64,000 bases of DNA from an uncultured Candidatus Saccharibacteria bacterium (GTDB taxonomy: Bacteria > Patescibacteriota > Saccharimonadia > Saccharimonadales > Saccharimonadaceae): NCBI GenBank assembly GCA_947305705.1, contig CAMZEB010000001.1, positions 124,001 through 188,000 on the forward strand. The letters run 5' to 3'. Both the position numbers and the translations under genes were made by a program. Below are positions 27,802 through 37,917 of this stretch, one piece after another. The notes below the pieces were generated by a model, which had not been told where the DNA came from, did not search any database, and saw only the letters and a program-made list of their open reading frames with translations. Every line of letters begins with the position of its first letter. The first letter of the stretch is position 1.

Positions 27802-27900
27802 AAGCACTACTCCTTTCAAGGGGCTTGCGGCACCATTTGCCACACAATATATGACCTTATTATATCACAAAATGCCCGAAAAATCAATAGTGCTTATGGT

Positions 27901-29421
27901 TTATTTAGCGTATTCAATGGCGCGAGTTTCGCGAATGACGTTAACTTTGATGACGCCTGGATATTGCATTGTTGCTTCAATTTTATCGGCAATATCGCGT
28001 GCAAGTTTGAGCGCAGAGAGATCATCGATAGTCTTAGGCTCGACAATAACACGAACTTCGCGGCCAGCAGAAATCGCATAGGCCTTGTCGATGCCTGGGA
28101 AACTTGTGGCAACATTTTCGAGCGCCTTCATACGTTCAGCAAAGTTCTCGGCAGAAATATTGCGTGCGCCTGGGCGGGCGGCGGAAATGGCATCCATAAT
28201 TTTGACAATAATCGCCTCAGGCGTAGTTGGCTCAATATCATTGTGGTGAGCGGCGATTGCGTGGACAATCTTCTCATCCATACCATATTTTTTGGCGAGT
28301 TCAGCACCGATATCTGCGTGTTTACCTTCAATCTTGTGAGTGACAGCCTTGCCCATATCGTGAAGAAGACATGCGGTCTTTGTAACCTGAACATCAGCAC
28401 CAATTTCTTCGGCAATCATTCCACCCATATGCGCCATCTCGATCGAGTGAAGAAGGACATTTTGGCCATAGCTAGTGCGGAATTTTAGCTCACCGAGAAG
28501 GTGAAGAATTTCACTTGGAATACCAATAACGCCAACTTCGCGAGCAGCGTCTTCGCCAGCGCGAATAACTTCCTTTTCGATTTCACGATTGGCACGTTCG
28601 ACAGCTTCCTCAATACTAGATGGATTAATGCGGCCATCTTTCATTAGGCGCTCAAGAGCGTAGCGTGCAACCTGACGACGAATAGGATCGAAGCTGCTTA
28701 GCACTACCATACCCGGCGTATCATCGACGAGAACATCGACACCAGTTGCGTGTTGGAGAGCCTGAATATTGCGACCTTCCTTACCGATAATGCGACCTTT
28801 CATATCATCATCAGGAAGTTTGAGCGATGTGACGGTACGATCGGCAGTAACTTCTGACGACATACGTTCCATCGTAGTGAGAAGAATTGATTCGGCAGTT
28901 TCCTCGATGTGCTCGTGAAGAGCTTTTTGTTCTTTGACGACTAGTTCCGTAAGGTCTTCTTTGATATCCTTTTCGGTCATAGCCATCAACTTTTCTTTGG
29001 CATCAGCCTTGCTTAGACCAGCGATCTTTTCAAGCTTTTCTTGAGCCTTTGTGCGAATGCCGCGAATTTCTTCCTTGAGCTCATCGATTTCGCTCTCTTC
29101 TTTGCGGAGATTCTCAGATTTTTTGTCGAGCTGATCGAGCTTCTTGTCTAGAAGCGTTTCGCGTTCAATAAGACGATCCTCGGTCTTTTTCCATTCTTTG
29201 CGGCGGAGAGATTCTTCTTTTTGTGTATTGTCGTGAATCTCAGTAGCTTCTTTTTTGGCATTCAAAACGATTTCGGATGCCTCGTGTTTTGCTTTGCGAA
29301 TGAGCTCGTCCGCTTTGTTCTTGCCGCCATTTTCTTTGCGTTTGTTTGATGCATAAGAAACACCAACTCCCGCTCCTGCGCCGACGACTAGCGCAATAAT
29401 AGCTGGAATAATCCAATTCAT
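27901..29421 (-). CDS. rny: Ribonuclease Y
   Basis: 506-aa membrane-bound endoribonuclease starting mRNA decay. An N-terminal helix (residues 3-22) is followed by a long Lys/Glu coiled coil (about 25-195), the KH domain (GRIIGKEGRNI) and the HD metal-dependent domain (LLHDMGKA at about 350, AHHNDIE). Length and order match the family. AGAGGTGAT lies just upstream of the ATG. Confidence 0.96.
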   Translation of the reverse strand: MNWIIPAIIALVVGAGAGVGVSYASNKRKENGGKNKADELIRKAKHEASEIVLNAKKEATEIHDNTQKEESLRRKEWKKTEDRLIERETLLDKKLDQLDKKSENLRKEESEIDELKEEIRGIRTKAQEKLEKIAGLSKADAKEKLMAMTEKDIKEDLTELVVKEQKALHEHIEETAESILLTTMERMSSEVTADRTVTSLKLPDDDMKGRIIGKEGRNIQALQHATGVDVLVDDTPGMVVLSSFDPIRRQVARYALERLMKDGRINPSSIEEAVERANREIEKEVIRAGEDAAREVGVIGIPSEILHLLGELKFRTSYGQNVLLHSIEMAHMGGMIAEEIGADVQVTKTACLLHDMGKAVTHKIEGKHADIGAELAKKYGMDEKIVHAIAAHHNDIEPTTPEAIIVKIMDAISAARPGARNISAENFAERMKALENVATSFPGIDKAYAISAGREVRVIVEPKTIDDLSALKLARDIADKIEATMQYPGVIKVNVIRETRAIEYAK

Positions 29422-29498
29422 ATATCACCTCTTTCTTCAGATGTAATTAAAAACGAATAATATAATCAATGCCCCCTATTAATATATTACCACGCGGA

Positions 29499-29831
29499 TT
29501 ATTTTTTTGGCGGAGTAATATTGGCTGGGCGGCCATATTCTGGCAAAATCAAGTCAACTTTTTCGCCGCGATGATTATAGAGCGGAATTTTCAAATCGCT
29601 GCTGAGCGTATTTACGACTGTGGCGCCGATACGCAGACCAGTAAAACTGCCCGGGCCGGCAAAAAATGTAATTTCTGAAATATCCTGCCAATCGGAATTG
29701 TTTTCGGCTAGTTTGTCGTGAATGAATTTTAACAAATCGCGCGCCAAATCACGCCCAGATTCCCATTCATATTCTTTTTCGTCGAGTTTCAAAATCGTTT
29801 TTGGCGATGATGTGTCGAGATAGAGTTTCAT
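29499..29831 (-). CDS. tsaB: Short TsaB (t6A pathway), N-terminal domain only
   Basis: 110 aa, about half of usual TsaB. The N-terminal ASKHA-type domain is intact (YLDTSSP, ITFFAGPGSFTGLRIGATVVNTL). The C-terminal half is absent and the frame ends at a TAA, so this looks like a genuine short form, not a frameshift. TsaB supports TsaD and TsaE in making N6-threonylcarbamoyladenosine at tRNA position 37. Its ATG overlaps the tsaE stop (ATGA), with AGGGA upstream. Confidence 0.85.
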   Translation of the reverse strand: MKLYLDTSSPKTILKLDEKEYEWESGRDLARDLLKFIHDKLAENNSDWQDISEITFFAGPGSFTGLRIGATVVNTLSSDLKIPLYNHRGEKVDLILPEYGRPANITPPKK

Positions 29832-30232
29832 AATTCTGTGATTTCCCTAGTATTTTCGTCAATATATTTTATCGAAATTGTCTTGCGGTTTGCAGGCAAA
29901 AAATCCGCAACAGTTGCGCCCCATTCTATGACAGTAATATTTTGTTTGTCTGCGATTGACTCAGCCAAATCTTCCGCCATAATTCCCGGTTCTTCAAGGC
30001 GGTAAAAATCATAGTGCGTGAGAGTATATTTGTCGCCAGAATAAAAACGAGAAATCGTAAAAGATGGAGAGCTAACAGGTTCTTTAATGCCAATCCCCTG
30101 CGCTAAACCTCGCACAAAAGTAGTCTTGCCAGCACCAACATCGCCCACTAATTCAATAACAACTGGAGCTTGAAGCGCTGAAGCATACTTTTTGCCATAT
30201 TCGAGCATCTCTGTTTCAGAGTGAATTAACAT
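29828..30232 (-). CDS. tsaE: tRNA threonylcarbamoyladenosine ATPase TsaE
   Basis: 134 aa with a P-loop GDVGAGKTTFVRG, Walker B-like EPGIMAED and the IEWG motif near residue 105. It powers the TsaB-TsaD complex. The ATG at 30232 is preferred over 30238 because TAAAAT ends exactly 6 nt before it. It lies inside the end of comEC and is followed by tsaB with a 4-bp overlap. Confidence 0.93.
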   Translation of the reverse strand: MLIHSETEMLEYGKKYASALQAPVVIELVGDVGAGKTTFVRGLAQGIGIKEPVSSPSFTISRFYSGDKYTLTHYDFYRLEEPGIMAEDLAESIADKQNITVIEWGATVADFLPANRKTISIKYIDENTREITEL

Positions 30233-31500
30233 GCACATATTTTACCATAACTGGGGCGATAGCTATAATTGGTACGCTTTTTCAAGATATACAAAACTAC
30301 GAGGATTGGAAGAAACAATAGAAAATAAAATGGATTTGCCGTCGGAACTTCTAGGCTTGCCCAACTGAATGACGAAAGCCAGTCGACTACCCCAAGGTGG
30401 AATGCTAATAATTTCGAAGCAATAAAAGCAATGGCGTGAAAGTTTGTAATTCCGACCAAAAATGTTAGCAACATCACAATCGGAATAGTTGGCGTAACAA
30501 GAATATTTGCGACGAGCGCAAGACACGGAATTGAACCAAAATTATAAATTGTGAATGGAAAACAAAATAGTTGGGCTGATATACTCGCGATAATGAGACT
30601 AGCAAAATAGCCAGGTTTTTCATCTTTATATAAATAAGTCGTGAGGACAGGAGAAAAAATAATAATCCCAGCATACGACGCAAATGATAGTTGCCACGCT
30701 AAATTCGTGGTGTAATTCGGATCAATTATGAGCGAGGCAGCCATCGCATAAATAATAGTGCGGACAGGATGCATTTTTCTGCCAAAATACCAAGTTAACA
30801 ATGAAAGCATAGCGATGAAACCGGCACGCACCATACTCGGGCTAAAGCCAGTTACACTGATGTAGGCAATGATAAAAATGGTCGCTCCACCAAATACCGC
30901 AAGACGCGATATTTTGCGAAATAGTCTTTTGGCGAGACCGACAACAACAGACAAATGATAGCCGGACGCAACGACTACGTGCGATAAGCCGACGAGTCGA
31001 AGTTTCTGTTTTTGCTCTTCTGAAAGAAGATTTTTCTGCCCCGTTAAATAGCTCAGCGCAAGGCTGTTTTGATCGGGATCTTGAATTGAATTTGTGACGT
31101 TTTGCGAAAATAAATTGCGAAGCGATAAGGCCAAATCGGATGTTACCGGCTTCGCAACAGAAATGATAGTTGGGTGATATATAAAACCGGCATAATCACC
31201 AAAGCCTTCTTGTAGCTTCCCGCTGATTTCAAGCTCATCGGAACGTTGAATATTCGGGTTCGAATCGAGCATCACATACAATTGGCCGAAGTCAGTTTTT
31301 AATTTGATGCGGTAATTCCCTTTTTTGTATTCCGCATCGTCGGTTACAATTCCTGAAATTTTTACAACTCGTTCGTATGGCAAATTTTTGGGAGACGGAA
31401 TAACCGCATTAACAATCGAAAGCAAAATAATGAGAAGTCCTACTATGAGTGGAATTATTGAAAAATGCGGACGATGAATACTGCAATGTGTTCAAAGCAT
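30226..31500 (-). pseudogene. comEC: comEC/rec2-like DNA uptake channel with UGA at codon 3
   Basis: Polytopic protein with the OB-like N-terminal external domain (KISGIVTDDAEY) and the Competence domain (LVGLSHVVVASGYHLS, SMVRAGFIAML). It is the putative channel for single-stranded DNA entry and lacks the C-terminal beta-lactamase-like domain. The only well-placed promoter (TATAAT 31508-31513) points to an ATG at 31498-31500, in frame with the gene, but codon 3 is TGA (31492-31494). The next usual start, TTG at 31425, would cut the first membrane helix. Either the start is non-standard or the gene carries a nonsense change. Confidence 0.7.
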
Positions 31501-31574
31501 ACCGTTTATTATATTGGCGATTTCTGCCGCGGCCAAGCATAAGGACAACGCTGGCTTATGATACAATTAAGGCA

Positions 31575-33479
31575 ATGAAGAAGTACTTAAAATACCTCAA
31601 TCCTAAGACTTGGAACGATACAACTAAGTACATTATTTACTCGATGTTGTTTCTAGCAATTATGGCGATTCTTTTGACATGGTTTTTGGAGTTTTACTAT
31701 TTTATTAATGACTTTGAAAAAACGTGGGATTTTGTTTTTGGTAGGCCGGTAGTTTTTCTATTTAACTCATTCCTAATGTGGCTGATTCTTCTTTTTATTT
31801 GGGCAATTTGCGGAAGGCCAATTTTGACGTCAGGAATATGTTATGCAATAGTCGTAATTATTGGTTTTATTCACGTCGCAAAATATAATTCGCGCGGATA
31901 TCCACTTTTGCCGGAAGATTTTCAGCTCGCAAGCGAGGCAGCATCGCTAACAAAATTCGTTGATGGCGGCTCGATAATACGGCAGATATTATTTATAATT
32001 TTTGGCGAAATTGCCTTGTTTGCTTTTTCGTATTTTTGCGGGAAAAAATTCCATCTTCATTATCGCGGAGATAAAAACAAAAATGTCTTTTTGCGTCATT
32101 TAGGAATCGCGCGAAGCATAATTTTATTGTCTTCGATTTGCGTATTTTTGTTATCTACAAATTTCGCAAGGCACAACAATAATAAACACGGCGAAGAAAC
32201 TTTTCTCGGCACGACTTTTACGGCGTGGAACCAGAATGAAAACTATACTGACAATGGTTTTATTATTGGTTTTTTGTATAATCTTCAAAAATTATCATTG
32301 CGCGAGCCGGATGAATACAGCGAAGCGCGAATCGCAAGCATAAAAGAAGAATACTCAAATATTGCGGAAGCTGAGAATAAAAAGCGCAAAGATCCATCAA
32401 AAGAAGACGTTAATGTAATAGTTATATTGAATGAATCGTTCTTTGATATGGATATGGAATTTCAGGGCAAAAAATTCAGCGACTACTACAAAGTCGAAGG
32501 CGGAGACGTGACGCCAGAATTGCACAAATTGCAAAAATCTACTCCGAGCGGGTGGATGTACTCGTTAGATTATGGTGGTGGGACGGCAAATATTGAATTC
32601 GAGATGCTAACAAGTATGTCTATTTTCTGGATATCAACTACGCCATACACTGCGTTAATACCAAAGGCTGGAGAAATGCCATCGATTGCGCAAATGCTGA
32701 AAAAGTCTGGATATAACACGACAGCAATTCATCCGTTTGTTGGCGGAATGTATAAACGAAATATCGTGCTAAAAGACGAAGGGCTCGACAGCTTCATAAC
32801 TAGCGATGAAATGGATTATACCGACCACGATGGTAGCTCGGAATACATAAATGACCGATCGGCATATAACCAAGTATTGAAGACTCTGAAGGATTCTGAC
32901 GAGAAACAAATGATTGGCTTAATAACAATGCAGAATCATACGCCATATAATCCATCGACTTATGAGAGACAGGATTTTCATATAAGTATGTCCGAAGAAA
33001 TTAGCGACGACAGAAAACAATCAATCGAAACATATTTGCAGACATTACACGAGTCCGACAAATACTTGGGCGAATTTATATCCAACCTAAAGTCGCTCGA
33101 TGAAAAAGTCGTAGTATTGTTCTTCGGAGATCACTCGCCGGGACTATTCGAAATTGTTAATTCTAATGACGATAAGGAAGTGCGTGATTTGTCACGCGTG
33201 ACGCCATATTTCGTTTGGGCGAATTACGATGCTGAGTTCGACAATAACAAACAGCTCCCGACTACTTCACCAAACTGCATGGCAAACACGATGCTCAATA
33301 TGCTAAATTGGCAAAAATCGCCTTTGTATTATCTCGTCGATAATGTATGCAAAGAACAGCCAATTCTAGCACTCACGTATTTTGATGGCTCGACATTCGA
33401 ATCATCAAAAACACTTCAGGATTACGAATTAGTTATCTATGATTTATTGGGTGGCAAAAAATTCTGGATGAATAATTAA
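31575..33479 (+). CDS. LTA-synthase-like phosphoglycerol transferase/sulfatase
   Basis: 634 aa. About five N-terminal membrane helices (to about residue 215) are followed by an extracellular alkaline-phosphatase-fold domain with NESFFD (metal-binding Glu, about 281), GGGTANIEFEML (nucleophile Thr, about 333) and FFGDHSPG (metal Asp/His, about 515). Relatives polymerise glycerol-phosphate or modify glycans with it. The start at 31575 is chosen because TACAAT lies 7 nt upstream. It converges on metG with a 4-bp overlap. Confidence 0.85.
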   Translation: MKKYLKYLNPKTWNDTTKYIIYSMLFLAIMAILLTWFLEFYYFINDFEKTWDFVFGRPVVFLFNSFLMWLILLFIWAICGRPILTSGICYAIVVIIGFIHVAKYNSRGYPLLPEDFQLASEAASLTKFVDGGSIIRQILFIIFGEIALFAFSYFCGKKFHLHYRGDKNKNVFLRHLGIARSIILLSSICVFLLSTNFARHNNNKHGEETFLGTTFTAWNQNENYTDNGFIIGFLYNLQKLSLREPDEYSEARIASIKEEYSNIAEAENKKRKDPSKEDVNVIVILNESFFDMDMEFQGKKFSDYYKVEGGDVTPELHKLQKSTPSGWMYSLDYGGGTANIEFEMLTSMSIFWISTTPYTALIPKAGEMPSIAQMLKKSGYNTTAIHPFVGGMYKRNIVLKDEGLDSFITSDEMDYTDHDGSSEYINDRSAYNQVLKTLKDSDEKQMIGLITMQNHTPYNPSTYERQDFHISMSEEISDDRKQSIETYLQTLHESDKYLGEFISNLKSLDEKVVVLFFGDHSPGLFEIVNSNDDKEVRDLSRVTPYFVWANYDAEFDNNKQLPTTSPNCMANTMLNMLNWQKSPLYYLVDNVCKEQPILALTYFDGSTFESSKTLQDYELVIYDLLGGKKFWMNN

Positions 33480-34885
33480 TTCTTTGGGAAAAGCGGAGTC
33501 GCTGGTGGAGTAATATGCTCTGCCTCGAAAATTTCCGCAATCTTTTTTGCGGTTTCTGGCAAGAAAATCGCTAGACGAATGTTTATATTCGATAGATCTT
33601 GAATAAGACTGCTGAGAACTTGTTTGGCTTTTTCTGGCTCAGTCTTTGCAAGAGCCCACGGTTTTTCTTCGTCGATGCGTTTATTGAGATTCTGAATTTC
33701 CTCCCAAAGGATATCAAAGGCGAAATTGAATTCGTATTTTTTCATGCGGTCGTCAAAAGCAGTATTTTCTTTGAGTTCGCCTTTTACGCCGGCAATTTCA
33801 TTTTTACTACATAGCGTTGCGAGACGTTGGACGAGATTGCCGAGGTCATTCGCTAGTTCGTTGTAACTAGCTTCGTATTTATCCCAAGTGAAATCTGCAT
33901 CCTCGGTCGTAGAAGCGTGGCGCAAGAAATAGTAGCGGAATGGAATGAGACCGTGCTTTTCGAGAATCTCGCCAGGAGCAACAACGTTACCGATAGATTT
34001 AGACATCTTTTCGCCATTAACGGTAATAAAGCCGTGAGCGAGAAGGTTTTTTGGAAGCGGAAGCCCAAGCCCCATAAGCATTGCTGGCCAAATCCCGGCG
34101 TGGAAGCGCAAAATATCTTTGCCAACTATCTGAGTATCGGCAGGCCAATCAGCCGAAATATCTTTTTCTGGGTAGCCAAGAACAGTGATGTAATTCGAAA
34201 GCGCATCAATCCAGACATACATGACTTGAGAGTCGTCGCCTGGAACTGGAATGCCCCATTCGACCTGCTCTTTTGGACGAGAAATCGAAACATCAGGCAT
34301 ATCTTTCAGAAGATTGAGAAATTCTTTTTTGCGGAAAGTTGGTGTAATCTTCATCTCGTCGCTTTCGATAGCTTCGCGGATTTTGTCTTTGAAGTCCGCG
34401 ATGCGAAGATAATAGTTCTCTTCACTGAGTTTCACATAAGGCTTTTTGTGGTCTGGGCAAATGCCATCATTTTCATCGTGCTCTTTGTCGGTCACGAAAC
34501 CTTCACAACCCTCACAGTACCAACCTTCATATTTATCTTTGTAAATATGGTCAGAGAGTTTTTCCCAAATCGCCTGACAACGACGCATATGGTCAGCATC
34601 AGTCGTGCGAACGAAATCCGTATAATCGACATCGAGGGAGTGGATGAAATCTTGAAAGCTCTTGGAATTTTGGTCAACATAATCCTGAATAGGAATGTTT
34701 TGTTCAGCGGCTTTTTTGAAGATCTTGCCACCGTGTTCATCGGTGCCGGCCTGGAGGCGCACTGTTTTGCCCTGCAACATCATATAGCGACGCAGCACGT
34801 CCGCAAGTAAATAATCCATCGCATGGCCAAGGTGCGGATTACCATTGACGTACGGGATAGCTGTTGTGATATATGATTTTTCCAT
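33476..34885 (-). CDS. metG: Methionyl-tRNA synthetase
   Basis: 469 aa class I synthetase. It begins MEKSYITTAIPYVNGNPHLGH (HIGH motif), then a CEGCEGF...CPDHKK zinc knuckle at about 123-145, KMSKS in GEKMSKSIGN (about 291) and an anticodon-binding helical domain. The C-terminal tRNA-binding extension of some homologs is absent. The ATG at 34885 has TATAAT 7 nt upstream. Confidence 0.96.
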   Translation of the reverse strand: MEKSYITTAIPYVNGNPHLGHAMDYLLADVLRRYMMLQGKTVRLQAGTDEHGGKIFKKAAEQNIPIQDYVDQNSKSFQDFIHSLDVDYTDFVRTTDADHMRRCQAIWEKLSDHIYKDKYEGWYCEGCEGFVTDKEHDENDGICPDHKKPYVKLSEENYYLRIADFKDKIREAIESDEMKITPTFRKKEFLNLLKDMPDVSISRPKEQVEWGIPVPGDDSQVMYVWIDALSNYITVLGYPEKDISADWPADTQIVGKDILRFHAGIWPAMLMGLGLPLPKNLLAHGFITVNGEKMSKSIGNVVAPGEILEKHGLIPFRYYFLRHASTTEDADFTWDKYEASYNELANDLGNLVQRLATLCSKNEIAGVKGELKENTAFDDRMKKYEFNFAFDILWEEIQNLNKRIDEEKPWALAKTEPEKAKQVLSSLIQDLSNINIRLAIFLPETAKKIAEIFEAEHITPPATPLFPKN

Positions 34886-34922
34886 ACAAAAAATTATAAC
34901 ATCATATCTGTTATTTCGCAAT

Positions 34923-35417
34923 TTAGTCGCGATATTGGATGCGCGTCATAAGAGCGTGCGTAATAGCTGCTGCGAGCGCATCCGCCGCATCGTCTGGTTT
35001 TACAATTTCTTTCATATTAAGAAACTGGCGGACGGACTCCTGCATTTCTTTTTTACCCGCGCGACCATAGCCAGTCATCGTCTGTTTAATTTGGAGAGGA
35101 GTATATTCGTAAATCGGGAGATTATTTTTCTTCGCCACGAGCATACAGACGCCACGCGCCTCGGCAACAGTAATACCAGTCGTGATGTTCTGATTAAAGA
35201 ATAGTTTTTCGATTGACACTTCGTCTGGGTTAGTTTCAGCGATTATTTGTTCGAGCGATTCATAAATATCTAGAAGTCGGTCAGCAGTTGGCGTATGAGC
35301 TGGAGTTGTTATTACGCCAGCCGTAACCATACGAGGTTGTTTGCGCTTAGCGAATTCTATGATGCCAAAACCACATATGCCAGTACCAGGGTCAATTCCC
35401 AAAACTCTCTTCGACAT
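34923..35417 (-). CDS. ruvC: Holliday junction resolvase RuvC
   Basis: 164 aa endonuclease cutting four-way junctions. Catalytic acids are visible in GIDPGTGICGFG, the EVSIEKLFF glutamate and DDAADALAAAI near the C-terminus. With ruvA and ruvB it completes the RuvABC pathway in this window, each gene in a different neighbourhood. It lies downstream of the interrupted surface-protein gene on the same strand. Confidence 0.95.
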   Translation of the reverse strand: MSKRVLGIDPGTGICGFGIIEFAKRKQPRMVTAGVITTPAHTPTADRLLDIYESLEQIIAETNPDEVSIEKLFFNQNITTGITVAEARGVCMLVAKKNNLPIYEYTPLQIKQTMTGYGRAGKKEMQESVRQFLNMKEIVKPDDAADALAAAITHALMTRIQYRD

Positions 35418-35435
35418 ATTTATAGTTTAGCACGC

Positions 35436-36881
35436 CTAACGATGGCGACGAATTACTCGACTAATGAAGAACTTCCTTAGCTCTTGCCGGAATTGTATCA
35501 ATATAAATATTACAACTGCTGCCCCGAGAGCTACGAGAGCCCAGACTGCTATAAAAACACGCGGATTGTCGTAGGTGCCTTCCGTTATTTCTTGGACTGG
35601 ATAATCTGACGCATTATTTGTTTGAATTTTACGGCAGCGGTTCGTCTCAGGGTTGCGTTCGTAACCTTCTGGACAATCGCTTATAGTGGCAGCTTCTTCA
35701 ACTTTTTTACAACGTCCAGTGAGCGGGTTGCGATAATAACCCTCTTTACATTCAGTTTGTGCGGCTTCAGTTTCTAGCTTTTTGCATCGATTAGTCGATG
35801 GGTTGAGGTATTGCCCTTCTGGGCAAGTTTTTGGCTCTGATTCAGACGAGTTATCGTTCACGCAGTTGCCAGTTTCTGGATTAATGATTTTGCCTTCTGG
35901 GCAGGTGCGAAATTCCTGATATATGTTTTCTTCGCCTGGCGTACGCGCGTAGGTCTGCAGTCATTGGCCGTCTAAAACAATGACTGACGTCCCCTTCTTT
36001 TGCGAGGGATACGACGCCGCATCGATAATTCCGCTAGCATCGAATAATTCGATAGTAAGTTCCGAGCTCGGGTTCTTAGTTAGCGGAATGTCTTGAATAA
36101 TTAGGTAGCCGTGAGCCGAAATATCGCCACTCAACGGATAGATATTGTTTTTGTATCGGAGCGAACAATGTGTAAGATTTTTTTCAGAATCAGAAGGGTT
36201 ATATAACTCGACAAACTGTTCCTGCGCAGATTCCTCATAATATGCGTAAATTTCTGAGATTTTTAGCTCGCTACACAGCGAGATAACTTCTGGCTCTGGT
36301 TCATAAAATACATCTTCGTTAATATTTGGATAGTATTGTTCGAGCGAATATGGCTCGAGGCAATCTTCGGAACGACAAAGAACTGCGGTGCGATTGTCCG
36401 ATTCACTTGTAGCAAATTTTGGCACGTTCTGCTCGCAAGTCGTCTTACCCCAACATACTTCGTCGACGATTTTGTCGCCATTCATTATTCGCAAACGACC
36501 AGCAGTAGAAGCGAGACCACTAGAAGAAAAGTCATACTGATACAATGGCGAAGCGTCAGCATATTGGGGCGAACCGTTAAAACCGAAAACGACTCTTTCG
36601 GCGCGGAGAAAAGTCGATTCGGGAAATGATAATTCTGAAACGAATTTGTCGCTACTGTTGTAATACTGGATTGTGTAGGGTGAAACATCGAGATCCTCCG
36701 AAGAGGCCTTCGATATTTCGAAAAAGTCATAGTTTTGCGACGACTGGTCATCTTTGTAACCAGCATTAACAGCGCGGAAATAGAGCGCTGGACTATCTGG
36801 TGTTTCGTCGGCAAAAACCGGCACAACAAAATTAGCGGTTATTATTAAGCTTGAAATAATGAATAATAATTTATTTTGCAT
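35436..36881 (-). pseudogene. LTD-domain/Cys-repeat surface protein interrupted by an in-frame UGA
   Basis: Read through, this is one 481-aa protein. It has a signal peptide (cleavage after VFA), an extracellular region with a lamin-tail-like domain (SELKISEIYAYYE, EQFVELYNPSD), four Cys repeats of the form C-x-EG-x(3)-NP-x-T-x-x-C, one membrane helix and a basic tail. A TGA at 35961-35963 (codon 307) separates the LTD part from the repeats. The frame on both sides is the same, and the first repeat lies between the TGA and the next usable start (GTG 35861). LTD domains often end in Trp near this point, so TGG to TGA is likely. A readthrough product is possible. Confidence 0.75.
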
Positions 36882-36958
36882 GTTCAACATAGTATTAATA
36901 GCGCACTTATTGCACAAGCATAAGTACAATATTTCCTCGAGTGTAGTATAATAAAAGC

Positions 36959-37651
36959 ATGAGCGATATTATGTGCATCGCGACAGTAATCTTGGCTGGA
37001 ATAACCCAGGCTTCTTTGCAGTTGGGTTTGGGCGGCCTGATTTTGCTTTATCACAACAGCCTCGGCAGACACCGCCGTCGCAAGACGCGCTATCTGGCGA
37101 AGAACTACATTATCGGGTCGTGCGCGATAACATTCTTGATGGTGTGCGCTTTGTGTTTCTTGATTGGAAATTTCTTTAGTGGCGCGTTGGCGACCGAGTG
37201 GCTAGTCATATGCGTAGGCATAATGGTAGCAAGTGGGCTGATTATGCTACTGCTCTACTACCGAAAGGGGCGCAAATCGACCGAATTATGGCTACCAAAA
37301 AGCATCACTCGTTTCATTCAGAGAAAAGCGAGAACGACAAATGACGGAATTGAAGCATTTTCGCTCGGGCTACTCAGTAGCTTTGCCGAGATGCCATTTA
37401 GCTTGGCGATTTATTTCGTCGTCGCGAACTGCGTGCTAAATATGAGCGCCGGATGGCAAGTCTTCGCAATAGTGCTCTACACGATTCTGACAGCTGTGCC
37501 ACTAGTGATTCTGAAAATCTTTATCAAGAATGGGCGCAATGCCGTCGAAGCGCAGAAGTGGCGCGTAAATAATAAGGTATTTTCCAAATTATTCTCTGGC
37601 AGCGCTTTTATGATTCTGGCGATGTTTATACTCGCCTTTTGGGTGATGTAA
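36959..37651 (+). CDS. Six-helix membrane protein of unknown function
   Basis: 230 aa with about six hydrophobic helices and basic loops (HRRRKTRYLAK). No family motif is recognised. TATAAT ends 6 nt before the ATG, so it is the leaderless first gene of a tight operon with the small ATP-cone-like gene (1-nt gap) and the flavoprotein. It could carry or sense a substrate of the flavoprotein, but nothing in the sequence decides this. Confidence 0.65.
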   Translation: MSDIMCIATVILAGITQASLQLGLGGLILLYHNSLGRHRRRKTRYLAKNYIIGSCAITFLMVCALCFLIGNFFSGALATEWLVICVGIMVASGLIMLLLYYRKGRKSTELWLPKSITRFIQRKARTTNDGIEAFSLGLLSSFAEMPFSLAIYFVVANCVLNMSAGWQVFAIVLYTILTAVPLVILKIFIKNGRNAVEAQKWRVNNKVFSKLFSGSAFMILAMFILAFWVM

Positions 37652-37652
37652 T

Positions 37653-37916
37653 ATGCTAAAGAAAAAGGCAAAAATTACCTACGAATATTCATCTGATGGT
37701 ATAAAACAGAGTATTTTGCGCAATGCGCGCGGGATTGGCTTGCCAGATGGTTGGGCAAAACAAATCGCTAAGCGCGTTGCAAGTGATGTCGATAAATGGA
37801 TTGAGGACAAGGAGATCGTTACGGAAAACGACCTCCGAAAACAACTGATTGCCGAGCTTAAAGATTTATGCCCGGATCTCGCTTATGCTTATCAAAATCA
37901 TGATAAAATAATATAA
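37653..37916 (+). CDS. Small ATP-cone-like protein
   Basis: 87 aa resembling a single ATP-cone domain (DGIKQSILRNARGIGLP, then VTENDLRKQLIAEL and a final PDLAYAYQNH). In other proteins this is a nucleotide-sensing module, as in NrdR and ribonucleotide reductases. Here it stands alone between a membrane protein and a flavoprotein with 1-nt gaps. Function unknown. Confidence 0.6.
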   Translation: MLKKKAKITYEYSSDGIKQSILRNARGIGLPDGWAKQIAKRVASDVDKWIEDKEIVTENDLRKQLIAELKDLCPDLAYAYQNHDKII

Positions 37917-37917
37917 G

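Noticed and set aside
34810-34917. Plus-strand open frame of 297 codons antisense to metG (33917-34810)
   Set aside because: Composition and frame are those of a shadow ORF, and metG is unambiguous.
31492-35963. Alternative genetic code (UGA as Trp or Gly) suggested by two in-frame UGAs
   Set aside because: UGA is the natural stop of murB, the phosphoketolase N half, the alpha/beta hydrolase, the GT-C gene, tsaE and the O-antigen ligase gene, so the code is standard.
35940-35990. Selenocysteine at the LTD-gene UGA
   Set aside because: No SECIS-like stem follows the UGA, no Sec machinery is in the window, and the expected residue is Trp.
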